NCBI GenBank assembly: GCA_036346255.1
Contig: CM070640.1
Span: 41,101,238 to 41,165,237 of the forward strand
Length of the DNA stretch: 64,000 nucleotides
Source: Ampelocalamus luodianensis
Lineage: Eukaryota; Streptophyta; Magnoliopsida; Poales; Poaceae
Reading direction: 5' to 3'
A model generated the notes under the pieces. The model saw only the letters and a list, made by a program, of their open reading frames with translations. It was not told the DNA's origin and searched no databases. Positions 24,201-34,484 of this stretch are shown one piece after another. The position numbers were made by a program, and so were the translations under genes. Each line of letters opens with the position of its first letter. The first letter of the stretch is position 1.

Positions 24201-27200
24201 GTGGTAGTGGAGGCGGAGGTGGTGGTGTACCATGTTGAGATGTTTTGGGAGATAAAGAACAATACACCATATGCAAGAAAGACTTTTTACCTTCACTAGT
24301 AGTTGGAACATCCATGCCAGTTAGTATATTTGGTCTACTTGCTACTTCTGCATCTATAAAATTAGAGGTTCCTGAGGGGAATTCTATTGTATCTACACTA
24401 CTTTGAGATGGTAAAGTTAGAGAGGAATCACCCAAGTCGGGAATAGTTTGTCTACAAAGACTAGAGGAGCAAGACCCTTCAACTCTTCTTTGTTCATGTT
24501 CAGATATCAGGGTTCTTGAATTATTTTGAGTACAAAGAGCATGTGGAGGTGGAGGTGGAGGTGGGGGTGGAGGGTGAGGGGCATACCTGTTGGAAGTAGG
24601 CAAAGGGAGAAAAGATAGACTACATGGACGTAGATCCTTTTCCTGTGTCTTTGCTGGGTGGAGTTGTCGAGGTGGTGGTATTGGGGGAGGATGAGGGTTA
24701 ACATGGTGTTGATGTTTGGCATGCAATGTTGGAGAAGAGGAAGTTGACATCTCTATACATTCTTCAAATGAAGATGAAGGCAGAGATGAAGCAGTTCTGA
24801 GTGGTCGTAGAATGGGATGTACTAGAGATGATACTTTCAATGATCTCAGGGATGTAGAGGATGGGGAAGGTGGATGCACATTCGATGAAACAAAAGCATC
24901 CCTTCCACTTGTAGAAGGAACAGAGTTCTGATTAGATTCTGTTTGCAATGGAGATAGAAAGGACAAATCTGTGGATGCTGAACGAAGCAGATTACGCCTG
25001 GGAGATAATGGAGCAAATAGACTACATGTTGACAAAGGAAGAAAAGCTTTTTTCTTTAGCACCAGTCGAGATGAGTCAGCTGTAGCTGTACTTGCATTGG
25101 CACAAGTTAGAGCACCATTTGCTGCAAAGCTAGATCCTTCACGTAGCATATTCACAGAAGAAATATTAGATGGCTGGCTCTTCGAGTTGGATATCGAAGC
25201 CTCCATTCCCTCTGTTTGTTCTGCAGTACCATTATTATCGGAAGCATCAGGATGCTTAATCTTTTGCTCGGCAGAACTTAAAACTGAGGAAGTGCTTGTG
25301 CTCTGCAGATGTGGTTTCCCTGACAATGGAATCTCCACCCTGTTATTCTCACCCGTGGGCTCAAGCACTAGTACATTTGTGTCAACGATGCTAGGTTTTT
25401 CTTTCTTCTTGTTGTCGTCTTGTTTGGTCATTATGTCATTGCCATAAACAACAAATTCTTCTGGCAGTGCTATGCTTACTGCATCACCTAATTCAATTTC
25501 CATTGTATCCCCCTCCAGCACTAGTTTGGAAGTGGTGACTTCAGATAGGATAACCTCTTTGATCATCTGTATGTCCTTTGAACTATTGGTTTCTGATATA
25601 ATCACCTCTTTCACCAACACATTATCAGTCTGAGTCAAGTCTTGACTGGAATCCATCGTTTTATCCTGCTTGGAATTTATGTTTTCGATTGTGCAGCCAT
25701 CCTCTTTATCCATGTAGGTGTCAGAACTTGGATTGCTGCTATCTCTGCCTCTGTCTGCTGTACCTTCCAAACTTGAGTTCACTACTCCGTTTTTGTTGTC
25801 GTGCATAATATTGGCTTGATCAGATGTGCTTGCCTTTTCATCATTTAATATTTGAAATGACAAACCCATATCATCAATTTTATTTACTTGTGATCCATCA
25901 ATATCAATATCCAGCTCAAAATTGGAAAATGTTGAGATTTTCCTGAGTTCAGCACTTGGAGCACAAACTGTAGAAGCTATAGAAAGAATATCAGCATCCT
26001 TCTGTCCATCTTGTGAGTCAGGATTACTGAAGATTTCTTCTGCTTCAAAGAACTCGTCAGTAGAGCCAAATTCCATTTCATCATCATCGTCATCAGGTGC
26101 AACTTGAGTGGACGCATCAGATTCGGCATCAAGCTCTGAAAAGAGTACCTGGTTGAGGCATGCACTTACAATTAACATTGATCAATTTGAAAATAAATTG
26201 CCCCATACACGTAATAAAAATCATGGCCTACCTCTGCTTTGAAGTTCTTTGTGAACCAGTGATCAGCATCCCAAGAGACATCAATGTCCTCAAAGTTCAA
26301 CATTAAAATGTGTGACTGGATAAAAAGGGTATTGAACATCACCCTAAACATTAACTTTTCCTCTTCTAGACCATTATCCACATGCAGGCATTCAAGGACC
26401 ACATCTCCTTGGACGCAGGATCCAACATTTAACCTCACAGGCACGTTGTTTGCCTGCAACGATAGTTAACAAGTAACTAAAACAAATAGCAGAATGATTG
26501 AAATCTAAACTGGGCCCAATGGTACCTGTCTGTAATGCCTAACATGTTTCTTGGCCTTCGATGGTGATGAAAGAACATTGCAACTTTTATCAGCTGTTAG
26601 AAGATCCTGGCCATACACTCGAACTATTGGCCGACAACCACCCACTCCGTCGAAATTTGGTACTTCTCTAAGAATTACACAATCCAAGGTGAAAGGAATA
26701 GGTTGTGTAAGCCACTCCAGCTCATCGTCCATTCTGCATATGTACTGTAGATACCGAAGATGAGAAGGTTGCGGATTTAATGTGGTTAACATCTGAAGAA
26801 GCTCCTTAGGTGCTTGCTTGTACACCATGTCCAGAGTTCTTTGCTCGCCATTATACTGTTTCCTGTACAGAAGAAGACCTGCGAGCATAAATGCCAACAC
26901 CGGCCATCCACCTTTCTCACAGTGCATTAGCAGAATGTTTTGCTTCCCTTCAAGCATAAGCCATCTCTCACTCAGCCTCAGGAAGTGGCGGACAATGTCC
27001 AAAGGAAGCAATGGGCATCCTAAATACTGGCAAGGGTAGTCTTTGACTGTAATACGGTACCGGGAGAACAGGCCTGAAACCAGACTTTTTCCTTCATCTC
27101 TGAAGTTTAATACCATCAATGAAGAATCTGCAAACTGCTCGCGGAGCTGCAAAACAATGCTGTCCAAGTAATTCTTGTATTTGAATTGGTCCATGGTTTC

Positions 27201-27969
27201 TGTCGAGAAGCAACAGTCGAATACTGCAAACATTAAACAGGCCAATCATTTTCTCTTCATGTCAAATTGAATTTAGTAGGAAATGTTAATGTTACTTCCA
27301 TGTGAAGAGCTCAGTCCTAGGAACAATTATTGCCATTGTCTACATAGCAAGGTCAACCTCACAATGTATCCTACCAGAGTAACCAGACTGCAAAGGAAAC
27401 GTTACAATCTACTCTGTGTTGGTTAAAGTTTCAGCACGCACGAACGCAGCAATATGCATCGCCGCAAGCAAACCTTTTACTTTGTACAAAAGCATGGCCT
27501 TAAGCAAAATAGAAGCACAAACCAAAAATCTTCCCAAACAGCGTAGCTAATGCATCATGTAGACAACAAATTGCCGATGAAATGTTGGACCGGAGCTGGA
27601 ATCAAAAGTGCAGGCTCATAAAAAGCAACATATTATACGAGCAATTTGTAGTTTTGTACCCACATTGCAGCCTGTCCTTTAGCAAAATTGTTAAAAACAG
27701 CTCCCATTTCTCAAGCTAAAAAAGCTAAAATCATCAGAGCCAAATTTGCAATTACGCAACCAATTCCACGCCCCCAATCCCCCCGCGAATTCCCTGCAAT
27801 TACAGCACCGGGCGGCACCAACTCCGAATTCCCCGCAGCATTTCAAAAGCGCCGCAGCAACATTGCAAGATGAGGCGCGGGGGAGGACGTGGTTACCGTA
27901 GACGCGGTCGGCGATCTCGAGGAGCCGATCCGGCGGCTTCCGGTAGAACAGCCTCCGGAACAGCGCCAT
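12247..27969 (-). CDS. Class II formin with PTEN-like N-terminus (FH1/FH2 actin nucleator), 17 coding exons
   Basis: The product would nucleate and elongate actin filaments through FH2, with FH1 recruiting profilin-actin. Coding exons: 27969-27897, 27223-26526, 26453-26232, 26148-22091, 21872-21749, 20995-20924, 18838-18740, 18617-18576, 18353-18273, 18187-18137, 18054-17973, 17609-17515, 17013-16942, 16864-16748, 16594-16526, 16309-16243, 12431-12247. All junctions are GT-AG and in phase, giving 2068 aa. Residues 1-190 are PTEN-like (start MALFRRLFYRKPPDRLLEIA); the P-loop reads HCEKGGWP, so Cys (about 126) is kept but the CX5R Arg is Pro, predicting no phosphatase activity. A C2-like region spans about 195-335, then a Ser/Thr-rich linker. 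Pro-rich FH1 lies at about 860-1640, densest after 1167. FH2 starts near 1651 (LKPLHWVKVTRAMQGSLW) and includes GNTLNEGTPRGQAVGFRLD. A Lys/Glu-rich tail follows. It resembles rice FH12/FH3; I cannot tell which. Confidence 0.93.
13444..14799 (-). mobile_element. Miniature LTR retroelement nested in a same-family element, opposite orientation
   Basis: Two nearly identical LTRs, 13444-13881 and 14350-14799, flank a 468-bp internal region. Target duplication ACATG lies at 13439-13443 and 14800-14804. On the minus strand the LTR starts TGTCATGGGCG and ends GGATCATAACA. It is followed by a canonical primer-binding site (TGGTATCAGAGCC, minus strand, about 14344-14332), and a purine-rich tract (AAAGGAGGGGAGTAG) precedes the other LTR. 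The LTR pair differs by a short (about 12-16 bp) insertion near the TGTCATGG end plus a few substitutions, implying a recent insertion. No protease, integrase or reverse transcriptase is encoded. Confidence 0.85.
13806..14327 (-). CDS. Short gag-like frame of the nested miniature LTR element
   Basis: The ATG at 14327 lies just downstream of the element's primer-binding site. The frame (MVSAAENFKAMRTTLNKMSA at its start) is predicted helical and charged in its first 60 residues. It then becomes Ser/Pro-rich and runs into the 3' LTR before its stop, giving 173 aa. It lacks a zinc knuckle and any pol domain. It resembles the leading part of a copia or gypsy gag-like protein and may be only a relic frame. 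Expression is unknown. Confidence 0.4.
   Translation of the reverse strand: MVSAAENFKAMRTTLNKMSAGVDDMKAILANMTAMVAKLIEKERKEEARAAAVARSALPEASLISPVTSALSTSLPVVIQTVPSPRKKAAAQRLSSPRDRPTSIGALRTIFHAIFRWHHDLSSTWGLLGFQPWPPPQLEDELSRKEGSSVMGVGPGGATTMEGVTVHTHCSCA
15291..15690 (+). mobile_element. Tiny LTR-type element (TRIM-like), LTR pair poorly matched
   Basis: A unit from TGTTAGAGATAT at 15291 to TTCCTAACA at 15420 looks like a 130-bp LTR because a perfect primer-binding site (TGGTATCAGAGCCAATTAGG) starts at 15421. The internal region is only about 120 bp and ends in GAAGGAGG before TGTTAAGAG at 15540. The second putative LTR (15540-15690, ending TTTCTAACA) matches the first only at its termini and in short blocks. 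The pair may therefore be divergent or chimeric. No target duplication was found. Confidence 0.45.
15691..16242. other. Remainder of the last formin intron
   Basis: No gene or clear element. The stretch includes several CAACTGG / AACTGG-like words and leads to the 5' splice site of this intron (CAAG|GTAATA at 16243/16242). Confidence 0.4.
19358..20321 (-). mobile_element. 964-bp TRIM-like LTR element in formin intron 6
   Basis: Direct repeats 19358-19502 (145 bp) and 20176-20321 (146 bp) both begin TGTTATGAATATTGTGTGTA and end in TAACA on the plus strand. A perfect target duplication CGGTT flanks them (19353-19357 and 20322-20326). A GTATTGAGGGGGG purine tract directly precedes the left LTR when read on the minus strand, which sets the orientation as minus, the same as the formin. 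The 673-bp interior has no significant frame, and no initiator-Met primer-binding site was seen at the right LTR edge. It is a non-coding, non-autonomous element. Confidence 0.85.
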
Positions 27970-28640
27970 CTCCTCCCCGCCGCCGCCGTCTCCGGCGGCC
28001 TAGCCTCCGCTCCCCTCTCTACTCGCGCCCGCCTGCGACAACCCAACGCCAACGCCAACGCCGACAAACGACGCCTCGCCCGCGCAGAGCCGCCGGCGAC
28101 CGAACCCACCACCCAGCCCCGGCACGAGCGCGCGCGCGCGCGCGAATCACGGGAGGCAATGCGCCACGGAATTCGCCTAAGCTAGGTTTCGCCCTCGGTT
28201 TTCCTTTCCCCTGGTGATTTCCTTTTTTGGGTTTTTTGCGTTGCTAATTTTTAGAGCTCGAGGTGGCGGAGAAGGAAGCGGAAGGAGGAGGGAGAGACAG
28301 AGAGAGAGAGAGAGAGAGGAAAGGGAAAAGCCAAAGGGAGGAGAGGAGGGAGGCGGCACGAAACGAAACAGCAGCGGCATTGGCTCGCCTCGGGGCTGAG
28401 GAAATATCTGCGCATGACAGGTGGGCCCGGGCTAACTGCTGCGGCGACGTGACCGTTGCCTCGGGGCTCGGCGCGCCCCTGGCCGCCGGCGCCGAACACG
28501 AAACAGCGAAACCTTCGTAGATTGGGTCTCTTCGGATATTGGGCCGGGCCAACAGTAATCTAGGGCTGGACCAGATCTAGGTTGACACAATGGGTCCTTC
28601 CTCTTTTTTTTCCTTTTTTTTTGAAATCTTCTCACGATAT
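27970..28640 (-). promoter_or_regulatory. Formin 5' UTR and promoter region
   Basis: Upstream of the formin ATG the sequence is very GC-rich to about 28190, with a CG dinucleotide run at about 28128-28144. A GA run (CT on the coding strand) lies at about 28298-28318, common in grass 5' leaders and core promoters. No clear TATA box was found, and the transcription start cannot be fixed from sequence alone. Confidence 0.4.
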
Positions 28641-29655
28641 TGCTTGGCCCGGCCCATTTGAGGAGCCCAGTAATGCTAATGATGGGTCTGACCCAGACTA
28701 GGGTCTGTAATGCCTGGCTGGGACTGCTCCTGGATGCTGCCAGTTGGTGTTTGCTTCGAAGCTAGGCAGTCCACCAGGCCTAGACGTAGGAATTGAGCGC
28801 TTGGAGTCGATGGAGGTTGCCTGAAGGCTGCTCGATCTATACTGTTGATAATTCGATTCAACGATCTATTTTTCATTCACTAATTTCAGGTACAGACTTT
28901 CAACCAAATAACTTATCTTCAGGTTTGCCTGATCAAGCAAAAATCATCTACTTTCCAGACTACCTTCAGGTCACCAACCAAACAAACCTTGTCTCTTAGT
29001 TCTATCTCTGATCGATCATTACAGGTTGGTCTTCTCTAACATTCTTCTTCCCGTCTGAGATCTAGCTAACTAAACTATAATGTTTTAACTAGTTAAGCCA
29101 CGTTTCCTGCCAGAATTATTCACGTGGTTCCCATCAGTCCATGTTAAGCCCACTTGAGAGCTCAGCTTGTGCTAGTTAATGACCATGGTAATCTTGAGCT
29201 CGATCGTACGTGTTCTCTCTGAAAAAAACAAAGAGGCTAATCAAAACTTAATTACAGCTACAATGAGTGCACGCGTTCTATGTACGAAGAGCTAAGATAT
29301 CATGCAAGCATTTAACATCCAAGAGAAGAGAGGGGAAAAAAACAATTTTTTGCACGTGAAGAGCTGACAGGACTATTTTTTTTTTATAAGCAATCATCAT
29401 CATTCTATTATACCAAAGCAGTAGCTACCGCGTTGTATATGATCGAGTACGACTTGACTATTGACCTACCAGTAGGTTGCGTTGCATGCAGACTCAAACA
29501 AACCAATGCATGAATTGTACTTGTGCACCAATGATATATTTCATTTCTCCTTAATTTCAACAATAGTGACAATTTCATGTCCCAAATTAGAGTACCATTT
29601 TCTGAAAGCAACTTAAGTAAATTAGAGAAAGCGAGCGCGCTCGCTTGGCTAGCTA
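28641..29655. other. Intergenic sequence without a recognised feature
   Basis: Mixed AT-rich sequence without a supported gene or bounded element. Short A- and T-runs occur near 29335-29345 and 29380-29390. Confidence 0.4.
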
Positions 29656-29659
29656 GACG

Positions 29660-29895
29660 TCGTTCCATGCTGCCCGCCCAGAATCGAATCCCCGATTCGG
29701 CACTAGGTGCTCACCCAGGTGTGTGTGTGCACGTATGTTGGGGTGTGTGTGGTGGGGTGTGTAGGGTTATTTGAGGGCTGAGCTGGGGCTCAGCTGGCAA
29801 AAATGAGGAGAGCTATAGGCTCTCAGCCTGCCACGACTCGAGCGCTGGTTCCCGTGGTCGTCTCACGAGATTAGGTGCTCTTCTTTTTTAAAACA
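29660..29895 (+). mobile_element. tRNA-derived SINE-like sequence
   Basis: The segment has an A-box-like GGCTCAGCTGGCAAAAATG near 29787 and a GGTTCCCGTGG B-box-like word near 29848. A T-rich tail (CTTCTTTTTT) follows at about 29880-29889, as in rice p-SINE families. Upstream lies a GTGTGTGT-rich stretch with CAGAATCGAATCCCCG and AGGTGCTCACCC, reminiscent of Au/OsSN-type grass SINEs. Two short retroposons may be joined. Target duplications were not identified. Confidence 0.4.
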
Positions 29896-30525
29896 TACCG
29901 GATGGGGAAAATCCCGAACACTAAAAAAACTTAAGTAAATTAAGCTAGCAAGCTATATATATATGGATCAACCATCATTTTCTTAATATTTTGATCTGCA
30001 TGCAAACTCTTTTTTTTTTTAGAAAGTAGAAATACTAGCTAGAATGTGTGTGTAGGAAAGGCACCATAGAACATACAAAGATCCAAACGTCCCGACCTAA
30101 TCACAACCAAACAAGTTACTTCATCACTCACCAGAAGAAAAAAAAAGTTGGGCTTTGTTGGAGTGTGGTTTTAGATGATTTTCATCCCTACCAATTAAGA
30201 AACTGAAAAGGTCCACACGCATATGTGTACTCTGTACTTGTTACCTTTTTCTTCTTCTATGAAGCATAGTCATCGATTAACTGTGTCAGTCAAAAGTGTG
30301 CCAAGCTTGCAAATGTACTTGCCTGACCATAGGGATAAAAAAGAGCAATCATGTTCATGTGCATGACCTGATGACTTGGAAACTTGATATGCCCATAAAT
30401 TAAAACCACCGCAGCACTTCAACTTAAGAATATCCTAACCACCAAAAAAATATACATTTTGTATACTCTCTCCTTTACGCGATATAATATAAGTCCAAAA
30501 TACTCATATATATATATATATATAT

Positions 30526-30914
30526 GAAAAATACTTTCTACTTCTAGGTGTAGTTACTCCTACTTTTGATATACCACCTAAAAGAACTTGACATACACTT
30601 TTATCACTTTGGGTATACTCATATACTAATTATAAGATACTCCAATATGAATCACACGAAAAAATTGCAAGAGAGTCTATAGTTTTTAGCATATTTTGTA
30701 AATACCTTCATATTCGCACATAAAAAGAAGTATGTCACATAAAAATAAGTATATCTAAAAAATTGTACATACTACCCCTGAAAAGGTGTGAATACCACCT
30801 AGGTGGTCTTATATACTCGTATACTACACATACATACTCTCTGTTGCGCAAGATACTCCCTACATTGTGAAATACGAAATAGAGAGTAACTACACCCGGG
30901 AGTAGAAAAAAGGC
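30526..30914 (+). mobile_element. Micron-like element 1, beside a (TA)n tract
   Basis: About 390 bp bounded by inverted termini: TTCTAGGTGTAGTTACTCC on the left and GAGTAACTACACCCGGGAG on the right. A (TA)n run abuts the left end (about 30506-30525). The sequence aligns almost end to end with the reverse complement of 34081-34433. Size, terminal sequence type and position in a TA microsatellite fit the rice Micron family, which targets (TA)n. No coding capacity. Confidence 0.75.
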
Positions 30915-31311
30915 TTATATTGAGAATGTCTGAATTAAATGAAGGGGAAAAGACGACCGGTCGACTCAACTTTTAAAATCAAATTCTGAAAAATCCACGC
31001 AAATAACCAACTTAATTAACGTTGTTTAATGGGAATCCAACGATTGGCACGTGCTGACTCAGTTGCTGCGGTTCATGTGTACGCGTAACGCAAAGAATTA
31101 ATAGATGTATCTAATTACTGATCCAACAAACACCACACGAGCTTGATGCAAAGCTAGCTTGAAATTCTGAATGATCACCGCAATAATTTAGCATAACAAC
31201 CGCACTGCACATTAGCCTAACAACGTCCGTTCTTACTTACAGTCGCCATTGTACTGTGCATGCTGCCACTCTTCTCTCTGATCATTTGTTGATCCGTGAC
31301 GACAAACTGAG

Positions 31312-31749
31312 GAGTTCTGGACTCATTTGGCCCCATAGCGTTTCGTATTTCCAAAAGTAGCCACATTAGCTCAAAAATTCCATTTTTGGTCTCATCCTAG
31401 TACTTGCTGCCGTCGGGGACGGCAGCAACTAACCTGCTGCCGCCGTACTCCAATTGCTGCGGTCGGACTCGGCAGTACCAAAGGTGCTGCGGCTGGGATT
31501 GGCAGCACCAACTTGCTGTCATGGGGCTCGGCAGCAAGTTGGCTCGCCGCCGCCACCACGCGCTGCGCAGCCCCAGGCCAGCCCCCACTGCCTCGCTCTC
31601 GGCAGCAGCGTTCCACGGCGGCAGCAGGTTAGTTGCTGCCGTCCCCGACGGCAGCAGGTACTAGGATGGGGCCAAAAATAGAATTTTTGAGCTAATGAGG
31701 CTACTTTTGGAAATACGAAACGCTATGGGGCCAAAAGAGTCCAGAACTC
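31312..31749. mobile_element. 438-bp foldback element with 9-bp TSD (MULE-type) and GC palindrome core
   Basis: Perfect 9-bp target duplication CAAACTGAG at 31303-31311 and 31750-31758. The arms are inverted repeats of roughly 130 bp beginning GAGTTCTGGACTC, with only a handful of differences. The inner part of each arm holds a perfect palindrome built on CTGCCGTCGGGGACGGCAG. The centre is GC-rich with repeated GCTGCCG / CGGCAGCA words. A 9-bp duplication with long inverted termini is the hallmark of Mutator-like elements. No transposase is encoded, and the frames in the core look like by-products of GC-rich repeats. Confidence 0.8.
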
Positions 31750-32435
31750 CAAACTGAGAGCACATACACATCATTATTAACTAGACAGATGAGACCTTTT
31801 GTGAACAAAAAAGGAAAAGGATTAATTTACAGAGAAAAGGTGGATTGATTAAATAACATGAAGTTCGAATTATTAGCTGGGCAAATCAGTCAAAATCTGA
31901 TTAGTTTAATTGGGGGACTGGTGGACTAGGTGGGAGAGGCATGCCGTTTCGCCACATGCGGGTGTGTGTGCAGGATCCAATTCTTGCCGGCCAGCTACAG
32001 ATCCTAATTACTCAATAAGCTAACTGATTAGCCAATAATAATACTACCTCGATGCAGTCCAAACTCCAAAATAGATGTTCTAGCTATATATTGTTTTAGA
32101 AGTTGGTTTTTGTTCGCAAATACTAGTTGTAATTTGTTATAATGTGTTTCTCTGTTTAAGAGGGATGAATACACCATTAATTAATATAGCAACATATTCT
32201 ATTCAATCAACCTTTGTAATGCGCTCATACAATCCTTTTTGGTTTGCTCACCTAATCGACGGGCACACGGAGCTAAAACGACTTCTAAATTAGAAAAAAG
32301 GGCTAACTAAGGGAACATAACTTTAAACCAAACAAAAGAGAAGAATAGAAAACTGAAAATGCAAGCCCAGCTTGCAGTGCAAACAAACAGGTTCCATTTG
32401 CAGGATCCAGCTGCACTGCATTGCTTGCATATATA

Positions 32436-33290
32436 GGGTTTGTTTGGGACGGCTTTAGATTCGGCTCTTTGCTCAGAAAAGTCGCCAGCCGTCCCAAACG
32501 GATGGCTTTCTTCAGTCGCTTTTGCCGAAGCCGGAAGCCGTTTACAACGTGTGGAAGTCGGGGGGGCGTTCGGGAGCAGCTTCCCGTGACTTCGGCAGGT
32601 TTGCCTTCCGAAGTTGCCCATAGAGTTACGGGGTTATTTATCTGCCCCTTGCCACTGAGCAAAACCCTCCTCCCCCTTCCTCCCCTCCTCCTGATCCCTA
32701 ACCCTAGCCGCCCACCCGCCCCTCCGCTCACCTCCCCCCGCGCGTCACCGCCGCCGCCCTCCTTCTCCTCCCCTGCCACCACCGTCGCTGCCGCCGTCCT
32801 CTTCTTGTCGCCGCCGCCTGCTTCTTTTTTCTTTCCTTTTTTAAATTGTCCAATTTTATTTTTTTTTTCTTATATAAATGAATTACTAATGTAATAATTG
32901 AATTGATTACTTGTCTAATCATGGAATTAGATCAATTGTTGTTAATTGCCATCAATAGCGTTAATTTTTGTTAAGATTTACTTTGTGCAAATTATCTTTA
33001 ACTGTCGTTAAGATTTACTTGTGTGCGAATTATCATTAATTGTCAGTAGTTGTCGTAAAGTGGCGTCAATTGTCGTTAATTACTGTTAATTGTCGTTAAA
33101 CGGTATCAAACAAGCCAACATTTGCCTCAAAGGCATTTCAGACATTTCCCAACTCAGAAGCTCCAGTCAGCCTACTTAAAAACCAGACTACAAAACACTA
33201 AATATCTTCAGCTTAGTCGTTCAACTCTACGGTCATTCAGCTCAGCCGAAAGTTGCTTTTTAAAAAAGCTGCTGCTATTCCAAACACCCC
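32436..33290. mobile_element. hAT-like non-autonomous element (possibly composite)
   Basis: The left end GGGTTTGTTTGGGACGGCTT and right end CTATTCCAAACACCCC resemble inverted hAT-type termini. Near the left end an internal palindrome pairs GTTTGGGACGGCT with AGCCGTCCCAAAC about 45 bp later. The middle includes a C-rich stretch (32640-32815). A run of TTGTCGTTAA-like degenerate repeats follows at about 32930-33105. I could not find an 8-bp target duplication, so boundaries are provisional and two elements may be merged. Confidence 0.45.
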
Positions 33291-34064
33291 ATAATGCACT
33301 CCAAAGTTGTGAAGAAGTGCCTTTCTCATATCACAACATGTCACCTCTATGTTTGTGTATCGTGTGTTTGGGGTGAGAGATTGGAGCATGGCCGAGATCA
33401 TTAGGCTCAAAGCATTGCCCACCAAAGTGAGCGACAGGTGGGCCCCTCAGGTTTAAAAATCAATGTTAATTATAATCAAAGGAGCATGCATGCATGTATA
33501 GCAACTGTACATGTTGCTCTCCCGTTAGGTGGAAATGAACTTTTTGTTTCAAAGTCTGAAGGATATTCAGTGGCCCAAATTTAAAGGGAAGGATTTCGTC
33601 GTATGCATGTTGCAAGTTGCAATTGTCCTCTCCTCCGGTCTCTTTCCTCCCGAGCGTCCGATTCTCGATCCGACGGCATATATACATAACACCTGTCTGC
33701 AGAGACACAGCACAGATCTCAACGCACGTACAGGACACCTGAGGTCAGGGATAGATCGAGCGGTCGAGGACACACGAAGGTGACAGACGAGATCGAGACT
33801 GCTGGCCAACGCATATATGATATATGTAGTAGTGCAACGCTTGCTGTGCATGCACGTGCACGCCTGGCACGAATCTCAAAGCTGCCCTCACTCTCGCACG
33901 CGCGCACGCACGCACTCTGACGTCTAGAAAGGCTAGCTGGTCTGCGTGTCAGACTGTCAGTACAGTACCGTACGTGCGTACGTACTTAAAAATGATCGTG
34001 GCCGTTAATTCGATCTTTCTAACAGGTTTGGTACGTAGTGCGTGCGTACGTAGCAGCAGCAGCA
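33291..34064. other. Intergenic sequence without a recognised gene
   Basis: Nothing with domain support. A CGCGCGCACGCACGCAC-like alternating purine-pyrimidine run occurs near 33895-33915, and repeated GTACGTAC words occur near 33965-34050. Confidence 0.4.
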
Positions 34065-34080
34065 GTATATATATATATAT

Positions 34081-34430
34081 CTTTTCTACTCTCGGGATTA
34101 GTTACTCCATATTTTGTATCTCATATATCTCACAACGTAGGGAGTATCTTGCGCAACCGAGAGTATGCATGTGTAGTATACGAGTATATAAAACCATATA
34201 GGTGGTATGTATATTTTTTTAGACATACTCTTTTTTATGTGCGAATATGAAGGTATTTACAAAATATGCTAAAAACTATAGACTCTCTTGCAATTTTTTT
34301 TTGTGTAATTCACATTAAAGTATCTTATAATTAGTATATGAGTATACCCAAAGTGATAATGGAGTATTTCAAGTTCTTTTAGGTGGTATTTCAGATGTGG
34401 GAGTAACTACTCCCGGGAGTAGAAAGTATT

Positions 34431-34433
<3 letters not shown>
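34081..34433 (-). mobile_element. Micron-like element 2, flanked by (TA)n on both sides
   Basis: The termini are CTACTCTCGGGATTAGTTAC and GAGTAACTACTCCCGGGAG in inverted orientation. (TA)n tracts lie at 34065-34080 and 34435-34479. The reverse complement aligns closely with 30526-30914, including the block AGAGTCTATAGTTTTTAGC. Non-coding. Insertion in a TA microsatellite is clear here because both sides keep the repeat. Confidence 0.8.

Positions 34434-34479
<46 letters not shown>

Positions 34480-34484
<5 letters not shown>

Noticed and set aside
27870..28520. Arg-rich frames at the formin 5' end, both strands
   Set aside because: They run through the 5' UTR, the CG and GA repeats and the first exon, and have simple-repeat composition.
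31392..31681. Ala/Gln-rich frames in the foldback core
   Set aside because: They arise from the repeated GCTGCCG palindromes and are not conserved coding sequence as far as can be judged.
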